34,749 nucleotides of DNA, taken from NCBI GenBank assembly GCA_002493005.1, contig DKXL01000024.1, forward strand, positions 1-34,749, given 5' to 3'. A model generated the notes under the pieces. The model had not been told where the DNA came from. It worked only from the letters and a program-made list of their open reading frames with translations, and searched no databases. This document shows, one piece after another, positions 7,605 to 14,160 of the stretch; the first letter of the stretch is position 1; each line of letters begins with the position of its first letter. Origin of the DNA: Ruminococcaceae bacterium UBA7127. GTDB lineage: Bacteria; Bacillota; Clostridia; Oscillospirales; Acutalibacteraceae. The translations under genes were made by a program, and so were the position numbers.

Positions 7605-8458
7605 TCGGAGTTAGATTTAAAGAAGTGGGCAAGGTGTACTATTTTGACCCGCTTGATAATAAACTTAATATAGGTGATATGGTAATTGTTGAAACAGCCA
7701 GAGGGCTTGAGTGCGGCGAGGTTGCCACTGCCAACAAAACCATTGATGACAGCGAGCTTGCCCATCCGCTGAAGCCGCTTATCAGAATTGCAACCGAGGA
7801 TGACCTTAATCATCTTGCGGAAAACAAGCTCAAGGAGAGCGAGGCTTACAGAATATGTGAGCAAAAAATCGCTTATCACAAGTTGGATATGAAGCTTGTC
7901 AATGTTGAATATACCTTTGATAACAGCAAAATTCTGTTTTATTTTACAGCCGACGGCAGGGTTGACTTTCGTGCGCTGGTAAAGGATTTGGCAAGCGTGT
8001 TCAGAACCAGAATTGAGTTGCGCCAGATTGGTGTGCGTGACGAGGCAAAGATGCTCGGCGGTCTTGGAATTTGCGGAAAGCCGTTTTGCTGTGCAAGCTA
8101 TATGGGAGAGTTTCAGCCTGTGTCAATCAAAATGGCAAAGGAGCAGGGATTGTCGCTTTCTCCTGTCAAGATTTCGGGCACCTGCGGCAGACTTATGTGT
8201 TGTCTAAAGTATGAGCAGGAGGCATACACCGACCTTCTCAAAAGGACTCCAAAGGTCGGCGCAATAGTAAACACTCCCGAGGGCAGGGGACTTGTTGTTG
8301 AGAACAACCTGATTGCAAGAACACTTAAGGTTAAGCTCAACAGCGCGCCTGAAGATGTTGCGCCAAAGACGTTCACGGTAAAGCAGTGCAAGCTTGTAAA
8401 AGACGGATACATCAAGGTTGACAAAAAAGAGCTTGAGGAATTTAAAAACCTCGAATGA
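7592..8458 (+). CDS. ricT: PSP1-domain protein RicT (YaaT)
   Basis: This 288-residue protein matches RicT, part of the RicA-RicF-RicT (Y) complex that in Bacillus subtilis binds Fe-S clusters and guides RNase Y mRNA processing. The two cysteine clusters GICGKPFCC (C161, C166, C167) and GTCGRLMCC (C198, C203, C204) are intact. The ATG at 7592 is chosen because AGGAGG lies just before it, inside the end of holB. The frame is open ten codons further upstream. The holB-ricT pairing matches the order in B. subtilis. Partners RicA and RicF are not in this window. Confidence 0.92.
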   Translation: MAEVIGVRFKEVGKVYYFDPLDNKLNIGDMVIVETARGLECGEVATANKTIDDSELAHPLKPLIRIATEDDLNHLAENKLKESEAYRICEQKIAYHKLDMKLVNVEYTFDNSKILFYFTADGRVDFRALVKDLASVFRTRIELRQIGVRDEAKMLGGLGICGKPFCCASYMGEFQPVSIKMAKEQGLSLSPVKISGTCGRLMCCLKYEQEAYTDLLKRTPKVGAIVNTPEGRGLVVENNLIARTLKVKLNSAPEDVAPKTFTVKQCKLVKDGYIKVDKKELEEFKNLE

Positions 8459-8522
8459 TAATCATTTATTCGACAATTTTTTATGTAAAAAATGTAAATC
8501 ACAGAAATTTACCCTTAAACGG

Positions 8523-8550
8523 TTGCTTTTTTTAAAAAATATGTTACAAT
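8523..8550 (+). promoter_or_regulatory. Promoter of the ferredoxin gene
   Basis: TTGCTT (8523-8528) and TACAAT (8545-8550) are 16 bp apart, with the extended -10 TG at 8542-8543. It lies about 58 bp before the ferredoxin start. Confidence 0.6.
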
Positions 8551-8607
8551 ATAGTTGAAATTTATTAGCGGCATATTGTTGCTAAGCGTATAAGGAGGTT
8601 TGTACCT

Positions 8608-8778
8608 ATGGCATATGTAATTAATGATGAGTGCATTATGTGCGGTGCTTGCGCAGATGCTTGCCCATGCGAGGCTATTTCTGAGGGTGACGGCAAGTAT
8701 GTAATCAACGCCGATGCTTGTGCAGATTGCGGTTCTTGCGCAGATGTTTGTCCGGTAGGCGCTCCACAGGAAGGCTAA
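8608..8778 (+). CDS. 2[4Fe-4S] ferredoxin
   Basis: This 56-residue protein is a clostridial-type ferredoxin, a soluble low-potential electron carrier. It has two cluster motifs, C9-x2-C12-x2-C15-x3-C19-P and C38-x2-C41-x2-C44-x3-C48-P, in the pseudo-twofold layout of the family. AAGGAGG precedes the ATG with 9 bp spacing. It has its own promoter and terminator, so it is transcribed alone. It is a plausible redox partner of the NfnAB enzyme encoded at 14.2-16.4 kb. One extra cysteine (C21) follows the first motif. Confidence 0.95.
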   Translation: MAYVINDECIMCGACADACPCEAISEGDGKYVINADACADCGSCADVCPVGAPQEG

Positions 8779-8805
8779 TTCAAGGGTTGACAACAAGACC
8801 GATTA

Positions 8806-8838
8806 AGTGGCAAGGGGATTCCCTTGCCACTCTTTTTT
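8806..8838 (+). terminator. Rho-independent terminator after ferredoxin
   Basis: A perfect 11-bp stem (AGTGGCAAGGG / CCCTTGCCACT) with a GATT loop is followed by CTTTTTT. It lies 27 bp after the ferredoxin stop. Confidence 0.92.
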
Positions 8839-8885
8839 AAGAATTAATACCAATCGATAATTGTAACAGAAATCGAGGAACTCGT

Positions 8886-9623
8886 ATGACTAATGTTCAC
8901 ACCGAGCCGCTTGGAAGCGGATTACAAATCTATGTTTCCGACAGCTATCATTTTTCGACAGATACAATATTGCTTGCCGATTTTTCAAAGCCGAACGGCA
9001 TCAAAAAATGTGTCGATCTCGGCACAGGATGCGGAACAATTCCGCTGTTGTGGCACAGGCACAACCCACGTCTTGATATTTCTGCCGTTGAAATTCAGGA
9101 AAATGCCTGTACACTTGCTCAAAAAAGCGTAGATTTGAATAATCTCGGCGATAATATAAAGATAATCCATTCGGATTTAAAGGACTTAAAAGGTAAACTG
9201 CCGTTTGGTTGCTTTGACCTTGTTGCGTGCAATCCGCCCTACAAAATCGGAGGCGGAGGTATAGAAAATCTCGACAGCGCAAAGCTTGTGGCTCGTCACG
9301 AAACCGAGTGCACGCTCGACGACATATGTCAGTGCGCCTCAAAGCTATTGCAGTTTGGCGGAAGATTTTGTATTTGTCAGCGCCCCGAGCGCCTTTGTGA
9401 TGTTATGGAGTCAATGCGTAAATTTAACATTGAGCCAAAGGTGCTTAGAATGGTACAGCAGCGCCCACAAAAAGCGCCCAAGCTGTTTTTGCTTGAGGGC
9501 AGGCGCGGCGGAAGCAGGGGCTTTTTGAATGTTTTGCCGACTTTGTTTATCGAGAATGATAAAGGCGAGTTCTCGGATGAAATGATGAAAATATACGGAA
9601 GCTACAAGGAGGGCAGATTATGA
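8886..9623 (+). CDS. tRNA1(Val) A37 N6-methyltransferase-like protein (YabB/TrmN6 family)
   Basis: This 245-residue protein is a class I SAM-dependent N6-adenine methyltransferase. Motif I is DLGTGCG (residues 44-50) and the catalytic motif is NPPY (116-119), with a glycine-rich insert (KIGGGG) after it, as in the YabB/TrmN6 group that methylates A37 of a tRNA. The order (this gene, then rsmI) matches yabB-yazA-rsmI of Bacillus, but no YazA-like gene lies between. It overlaps rsmI by 4 bp (ATGA), so translation is coupled. The target RNA is inferred from the family, not shown. Confidence 0.85.
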   Translation: MTNVHTEPLGSGLQIYVSDSYHFSTDTILLADFSKPNGIKKCVDLGTGCGTIPLLWHRHNPRLDISAVEIQENACTLAQKSVDLNNLGDNIKIIHSDLKDLKGKLPFGCFDLVACNPPYKIGGGGIENLDSAKLVARHETECTLDDICQCASKLLQFGGRFCICQRPERLCDVMESMRKFNIEPKVLRMVQQRPQKAPKLFLLEGRRGGSRGFLNVLPTLFIENDKGEFSDEMMKIYGSYKEGRL

Positions 9624-10444
9624 GCGGAATTTTATATGTTACGGGAACACCGATAGGCAATCTGTCCGACCTTTCTCCAAGAGCGGTGCAAACGCTTGAA
9701 AGCGTTGACTTTATCGCCGCAGAGGATACCAGAGTAACGCTTAAGCTGCTCAACCATTTTGGCATAAAAAAACCTATGGTCAGTTATTATGAGCACAACA
9801 AGCGTGAGCGAGGCGAGATTATCTGCCAACGAATTGAACAGGGGGAAAACTGTGCGATTGTTACCGATGCAGGTATGCCCTGTATTTCCGATCCCGGTGA
9901 GGATTTAATCAAGCTGTGTGAGGAGCGTGGTATCAGAACGGTTGTTATTCCGGGACCGAGCGCAGTAATTTCTGCTCTTGCCGTGTCGGGACTGGAAACA
10001 GGAAGATTTACTTTTGAGGGATTTCTGAGCGTTAACAAAAAGAGCCGTAATGAGCATTTGCAGAGCCTCAAAAACGAGTGCCGCACCATGATTTTTTATG
10101 AAGCGCCGCACAAGTTGCCTGCAACTCTGCGTGACCTTTATTCTGCCTTTGGCGACCGCAGACTGTCAATAGTGCGTGAGCTTACCAAAATCCACGAGGA
10201 GGTAATTCGCACAACAACAAAATATGCCGCCGAAAATCTGTCGGACGGCAGTTTAAAGGGCGAATTTGTACTTGTGCTTGAGGGTGCAAAACAGCAGGAG
10301 GAGGGCGAAGAGCTTACCCTTGAATATGCTGTTGAAACAGCTAAAAAGCTGATTGAAAACGGTGCAAAAATGGCAGATGCCGCAAAGCAGGCGGCACAAA
10401 TCACAGGATTTAAGAAAAATGAGATATACAGGGAGTTGTTGTAA
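9620..10444 (+). CDS. rsmI: 16S rRNA (cytidine1402-2'-O)-methyltransferase RsmI
   Basis: This 274-residue enzyme methylates the ribose of C1402 in the decoding centre of 16S rRNA. Family motifs are all present: VTGTPIGNLSDLSPRA at the start, AAEDTR near residue 35, SYYEHNKRER near 53, VTDAGMPCISDPGEDL near 79 and VIPGPSAVISAL near 108. The C-terminal 40 residues form the usual small helical tail. GGAGGG lies before the ATG, within the end of the upstream gene. The stop overlaps the folC start by one base (TAATG). Confidence 0.95.
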   Translation: MSGILYVTGTPIGNLSDLSPRAVQTLESVDFIAAEDTRVTLKLLNHFGIKKPMVSYYEHNKRERGEIICQRIEQGENCAIVTDAGMPCISDPGEDLIKLCEERGIRTVVIPGPSAVISALAVSGLETGRFTFEGFLSVNKKSRNEHLQSLKNECRTMIFYEAPHKLPATLRDLYSAFGDRRLSIVRELTKIHEEVIRTTTKYAAENLSDGSLKGEFVLVLEGAKQQEEGEELTLEYAVETAKKLIENGAKMADAAKQAAQITGFKKNEIYRELL

Positions 10445-11739
10445 TGACGTATGAAGAAGCTTTGGCAAAAATACATTCACTCTTGACCTTTGGCTCTCGT
10501 CCGGGTCTTGACAGGATGAGAATTTTGCTTGAGAGGCTCGGCAATCCGCAGGACAAGCTGAGCTATATTCACGTTGCAGGCACCAACGGCAAAGGCTCGG
10601 TATGCGCAATGCTGTCAAGCGTGTTGGTAGCGGCAGGATACAAAACGGGATTGTTTATCTCGCCGTACATTACGGATTTTCGTGAACGAATACAAATCAA
10701 CAATTCTATGGTCAGCCGAGAAATGCTTGCTTCGGCGGTTGAAAAAACATTTCCGATTATTGAGCAGCTTAGTGCAGAAGGCATAGTTATAACCGAATTT
10801 GAGTACGTTAATGCCCTGCAATTTTATATCCATTCAAACGAGCATTGCGACATTGTTGTGCTCGAAACAGGAATGGGGGGACTGCTTGACTGCACCAATA
10901 CAATAAAACAGCCGCTATGCTCGGTTATTACCACAATCGGGCTTGACCATACTGCTGTGCTTGGAAGCACTATAGAAGAAATTACTGTACAAAAATGCGG
11001 CATTCTAAAAGAAAAATCAATGGCGGTAACGTCAAACCAAGAGCCTGAGGCAATGCAGATTATTGAGCAGACGGCACGCAGACTTAAAATTCCGCTTGCA
11101 CACAGCGCAGGAGTTGAGATAAAGAATGTAGAGAGCTCGCTAAAGGGTAGCAGATTTTTGTTTAATAATACAGAGATTGCACTGCCGCTTGCAGGTGAAC
11201 ATCAGATTGAAAATGCAAAAACTGCGCTTGCGGCACTCGATATTTTAAGGCTTAACGGATATATCGAGGTGTCGGACTTTCAAATTCAGCAGGGCTTTGC
11301 AAACACCGTGAATCCTGCAAGGCTTGAACTGCTCTGCGAAGACCCGATAGTTTTGCTTGACGGTGCTCATAATCCCAACGGAATTGAAGCACTCAAAAAA
11401 TCAATCAAAAAATTTATCGGCGACAAGTATATAATCGGCATTATGGGAATGCTCGCAGACAAGGACGTGGACTCGTCTATCAAACTGCTCGACGGTGTGT
11501 TTGACAGCGTTTATACTGTGCCAGTGAATAATCCAAGGGCGATGTCACCATCAGGTTTGATGCAGAAGTGCGCAAAGTATATTGACGAGGTGGTTGTGTT
11601 TGAAAGCGCAGAGCACGCATTTGATGTGGCACTGAAAAAGGCACAGCGTTCCGGATGTGCAATAGTAATCTGCGGTTCGCTTTATCTTGCAAGCGAAATC
11701 AGACCGATTATTGTTGAAAAAACGGCAAAAACTATTTGA
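10444..11739 (+). CDS. folC: Folylpolyglutamate synthase/dihydrofolate synthase FolC
   Basis: This 431-residue Mur-ligase-type enzyme adds glutamate to folates, and in many bacteria also joins glutamate to dihydropteroate. The P-loop GTNGKGS is at residues 46-52, followed by FISPYITDFRERIQIN, the VLETGMGGLLDCTN segment near 140 and the C-terminal-domain hinge motif LLDGAHNPNG near 302. The length is typical. It shares a base with the rsmI stop and is the last gene of a three-gene operon. A strong terminator lies about 100 bp downstream. Confidence 0.94.
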   Translation: MTYEEALAKIHSLLTFGSRPGLDRMRILLERLGNPQDKLSYIHVAGTNGKGSVCAMLSSVLVAAGYKTGLFISPYITDFRERIQINNSMVSREMLASAVEKTFPIIEQLSAEGIVITEFEYVNALQFYIHSNEHCDIVVLETGMGGLLDCTNTIKQPLCSVITTIGLDHTAVLGSTIEEITVQKCGILKEKSMAVTSNQEPEAMQIIEQTARRLKIPLAHSAGVEIKNVESSLKGSRFLFNNTEIALPLAGEHQIENAKTALAALDILRLNGYIEVSDFQIQQGFANTVNPARLELLCEDPIVLLDGAHNPNGIEALKKSIKKFIGDKYIIGIMGMLADKDVDSSIKLLDGVFDSVYTVPVNNPRAMSPSGLMQKCAKYIDEVVVFESAEHAFDVALKKAQRSGCAIVICGSLYLASEIRPIIVEKTAKTI

Positions 11740-11837
11740 AAAGTCAGAAATTGATAGGTGCTTGCCACAGCACTTGGAAGACAGTCATAGAAAAATAAAA
11801 TATTTTTGTTAACCGACAGAATAAAACAAATTTTTTA

Positions 11838-11873
11838 CTGCATACTAATTTATGATTAGTATGCAGCTTTTTA
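11838..11873 (+). terminator. Rho-independent terminator after folC
   Basis: A perfect 12-bp stem (CTGCATACTAAT / ATTAGTATGCAG) with loop TTATG is followed by CTTTTTA. It closes the methyltransferase-rsmI-folC operon. Confidence 0.85.
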
Positions 11874-11889
11874 TTTAGGCAACGTGACG

Positions 11890-12029
11890 GCGGCATGATG
11901 CCGCTCACAATTCGGGCAGATAGCTTTGTTATGAAAATAACCTTACGTGCCCGAAATAACGAAGTAAAAAATAAATTTAGATGAAGTAAAAGGATATCTT
12001 GCGTTAGATTTAGAAAAATGCTTGACTCG
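11890..12029 (-). repeat. Mosaic intergenic repeat, hairpin plus long unit (3' part truncated)
   Basis: The hairpin GCGGCAT-G-ATGCCGC (11890-11904) is followed by TCACAA and a 45-bp unit (11911-11955) with inverted ends TTCGGGCA and TGCCCGAA. A further 70 bp resemble the long element at 12053 (GCGTTAGATTTAGAAAAATG shared with other copies) and stop abruptly at CTCGGG, where the next copy begins. The strand is set by the hairpin lying on the left. Only repeats and the folC terminator are seen between folC and spoIIAA. Confidence 0.75.
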
Positions 12030-12031
12030 GG

Positions 12032-12193
12032 GCGGCGTGACGCCGCTCACAATTCGGGTAGACAGGTTTGTTTTGGGAATAACCTTTTGTGCCCGAAATT
12101 ATAACGAAGTAAAAGGGATTCCTGCGTTACCAATAGAAAAATGTTTCTACCGGGATACCGACGTTAAGCGGTACTCCGAGGAATATACTCGAA
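12032..12193 (-). repeat. Mosaic intergenic repeat, full hairpin plus 141-bp element
   Basis: The hairpin GCGGCGT-G-ACGCCGC (12032-12046), then TCACAA, then a 141-bp element (12053-12193). The element begins TTCGGGTA and ends TACTCGAA, so the ends are inverted repeats matching at 7 of 8 bases. Its first 45 bp form the short unit ending GTGCCCGAA. It shares CCGGGATACCGACGTTAA and flanking blocks with the copy at 16506-16644. It ends 17 bp before the spoIIAA start codon. Confidence 0.8.
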
Positions 12194-12210
12194 CTAAAAG
12201 GAATGGTTGG

Positions 12211-12513
12211 ATGTTAAAGACAGAATACGCAAATAATATTTTGACCGCATACATAGACGGTGAAATTGACCACGATTCGGCAGTAAAAATCCGAACTCAG
12301 GTAGACGGTGCGGCGCAGTCCCTCAAACCAAGACTGCTGTGCCTTGACTTTTCGGGAGTGTCGTTTATGGACTCCTCAGGCATCGGGCTTGTGATGGGGC
12401 GATACCGCCAGATGAAGCTGATTGGCGGAGCATTGAGAGTGGTTAACATTCCCGACAGAATGTACAGGCTTTTTGCAATGTCGGGCATAGAGGGATTGGG
12501 GGTGCTCAGATGA
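12211..12513 (+). CDS. spoIIAA: Anti-sigma F factor antagonist SpoIIAA
   Basis: This 100-residue STAS-domain protein frees sigma F by binding SpoIIAB, and is switched off when SpoIIAB phosphorylates it. The phosphorylation loop is SFMDSSGIGLVMGRY, with adjacent serines at 55 and 56, one being the conserved target. I chose the ATG at 12211 because AAGGA precedes it by 8 bp and the product then has normal family length. The frame is open further upstream, but that part is repeat sequence. It overlaps spoIIAB by 4 bp. It is the first gene of the forespore-specific spoIIA operon. Confidence 0.95.
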   Translation: MLKTEYANNILTAYIDGEIDHDSAVKIRTQVDGAAQSLKPRLLCLDFSGVSFMDSSGIGLVMGRYRQMKLIGGALRVVNIPDRMYRLFAMSGIEGLGVLR

Positions 12514-12947
12514 ATACCGTAAATGAAATGAGCCTGAGCTTTCCGTCCAAAAGCTGTAATGAGGCATTTGCAAGAAGTGCTGTGTCGGCGTTTATAATGA
12601 ATCTTGACCCGACAATAAATGAGCTGAGCGATATTAAAACGGCAGTTTCCGAGGCGGTTACAAACTGTATTGTTCACGGTTATCGCCGTGTGGGCGGCAC
12701 AATTTACATAAAGGGCAAAATCACCGATACAGGCAAGGTAATAATCAAAATCCGCGATAAAGGCTGCGGAATTGAGGATGTTTCAAAGGCTATGGAACCG
12801 TTGTATACAACTGCTCCCGAGGAGGAGCGTGCAGGACTGGGATTTGCCGTTATGCAGAGCTTTTGCGACAAGGTCAGAGTAAAATCAAAGGTCGGTTCGG
12901 GCACGACTGTTACTCTTGAAAAAACCATTGCCCCTCACAATGCTTGA
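12510..12947 (+). CDS. spoIIAB: Anti-sigma F factor and SpoIIAA kinase SpoIIAB
   Basis: This 145-residue GHKL-type serine kinase binds and holds sigma F in the predivisional cell and phosphorylates SpoIIAA. The ATP-binding boxes are clear: N box SEAVTNCIVHGY near residues 47-58, G1 box DKGCGIEDV near 83-91 and G2 box RAGLGFAVMQSF near 107-118. The length matches the family. It starts within the end of spoIIAA (ATGA overlap) and its own end overlaps the sigF start, so the three products are translationally coupled. Confidence 0.95.
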   Translation: MNTVNEMSLSFPSKSCNEAFARSAVSAFIMNLDPTINELSDIKTAVSEAVTNCIVHGYRRVGGTIYIKGKITDTGKVIIKIRDKGCGIEDVSKAMEPLYTTAPEEERAGLGFAVMQSFCDKVRVKSKVGSGTTVTLEKTIAPHNA

Positions 12948-13599
12948 CAAAAATGCAGTTGCCGAGGATAACTTTGGGCTTGTGCATGCCTGTTGCAAGC
13001 GATTTGCCGGTAAAGGCATTGAGTACGAAGAGCTGTTTGCGGCAGGGTCGCTTGGTCTTGCCAAGGCGATAAATAACTTTGATGAAAGCCGAAATCTTCA
13101 GTTTTCGACATATGCCTTTCCTGTGATTATGGGCGAGATTAAGCGGTTGTTTCGTGACGGAGGCGCAGTCAAGGTCAGCCGTTCGCTAAAAGAGCTTGCC
13201 TCGGCAATTTGCAGGCTCAACAACGAAAACAAGCTAAAAAACGGCACAGAACTCACCGTTTCTCAGCTTGCAAAAAGTCTTGATACGACTGAGGAAAAAA
13301 TCATTGACGCACTCAACAGTGTGCAATATCCGTTGTCGCTCACGTCGGGATACAATGAGGACGGCAGTCCGCAGATTGATGTTCCGACCGACGATATCCA
13401 GGAGGAAATATCGGAGCGTTTAAGCCTTGAGCAAGCTGTAAAAGCGCTTGAAGAAAACGACAGAAAAATAATTTACCTGCGTTACTATCAGTGCAAAACT
13501 CAAACACAGACGGCAAAAATTCTTTGTATGACTCAGGTTCAGGTTAGCCGCCGTGAGCGAAAAATACTCAGTATTATTCGTGAAAAAATGGCAACGTGA
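12940..13599 (+). CDS. sigF: RNA polymerase sigma-F factor (SpoIIAC)
   Basis: This protein of about 219 residues is the forespore sigma factor controlled by SpoIIAA/SpoIIAB. Region 2 is seen as DLF-like YEELFAAGSLGLAKAINNFD and FSTYAFPVIMGEIKRLFRD, region 3 as VKVSRSLKELA, and region 4 as QTQTAKILCMTQVQVSRRER. The N-terminus is short: compared with Bacillus SigF (255 residues), roughly the first 30 residues before the NMRLV-like NFGLV segment are missing. The start is uncertain. I use the ATG at 12940; a TTG at 12916 adds eight residues. Neither has a clear ribosome site, which fits coupling to spoIIAB. Confidence 0.92.
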   Translation: MLDKNAVAEDNFGLVHACCKRFAGKGIEYEELFAAGSLGLAKAINNFDESRNLQFSTYAFPVIMGEIKRLFRDGGAVKVSRSLKELASAICRLNNENKLKNGTELTVSQLAKSLDTTEEKIIDALNSVQYPLSLTSGYNEDGSPQIDVPTDDIQEEISERLSLEQAVKALEENDRKIIYLRYYQCKTQTQTAKILCMTQVQVSRRERKILSIIREKMAT

Positions 13600-13603
13600 A
13601 TAT

Positions 13604-13949
13604 ACAATTTACAATTTACAAAGTACAATTAACAATTTTGGTCGAGCAGACAGCGTGATGCATTTTAATACGTCATTTTCCCGACCGTAAAATTCATAGC
13701 GGTGGCAACAAATTTAATGCGCGTTTTATATTTTACGCGGTAGGGGCGACCATTGGTCGTCCGGCGGCAGAAACATCAAAGCGGTGTGCGGTTATTATTT
13801 CGTTATCCCACGTTTTGCGGCGGCGTGACAAAACAATTTACAATTAATAATTTTCAATTATGGTCGAGTAGACAGATAGATATAATTTTATACCTTTTTT
13901 TCCCGACAATGACAATTCATTTTCGGACGACCAATGGTCGCCCCTACCG
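13604..13949. repeat. Compound intergenic repeat block with 26-bp perfect inverted repeats
   Basis: After sigF comes an AT-rich run of ACAATTTACAAT motifs. Then follow a 43-bp TCGAG...CCCGA unit (13642-13684), a 26-bp sequence (13738-13763) with core GACCATTGGTC, a second ACAATTTACAATT run, a second 43-bp unit (13864-13906), and the exact reverse complement of the 26-mer at 13924-13949. The pair bounds 212 bp. The same core recurs at 20077-20095. I see no coding signal here. Confidence 0.7.
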
Positions 13950-14015
13950 GGAAAGGTCGGTTTTTTGCGTACGAAACAACGATAATTTAGGTTGTGCTTT
14001 ATTGGTACACCAGTC

Positions 14016-14092
14016 GATTCTTGCGCTAGATATAGAAAAATGTTTGCACCGGGCTACCGAGGTTAAGCTATGCGCCGACTAATATTCCCGAA
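14016..14092 (-). repeat. Partial copy of the 140-bp intergenic element
   Basis: This 77-bp stretch matches the far half of the elements at 12053 and 16506: TAGAAAAATGTTTGCACCGGG, then ACCGAGGTTAAGCTATG and the end CTAATATTCCCGAA. The half with the TTCGGGTA unit is missing or too degenerate to see. The strand follows the orientation used for the 12053 copy. Confidence 0.65.
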
Positions 14093-14094
14093 GT

Positions 14095-14137
14095 TAAAAA
14101 AGCAGACAGGTTGATGTGAGTCAATCCTTGTCTGCTT
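14095..14137 (-). terminator. nfnB: Terminator of the nfnAB operon
   Basis: Read on the minus strand, AAGCAGACAAGG...TTGA pairs with TCAA...CCTGTCTGCTT and is followed by TTTTTT. It lies about 25 bp after the nfnB stop. A 1-base bulge and one mismatch interrupt the stem. Confidence 0.75.
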
Positions 14138-14160
14138 TTGTTTGATATTGAGATTTTTGA

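Noticed and set aside
12022..12210. Upstream extension of the spoIIAA frame by 63 codons
   Set aside because: The extension runs through the intergenic repeat element, has no ribosome site, and adds nothing to the STAS domain. The ATG at 12211 gives the normal length.
13753..14082. A 109-codon open frame between sigF and nfnB
   Set aside because: It lies wholly in repeat sequence, has no ribosome site, and its product resembles no protein.
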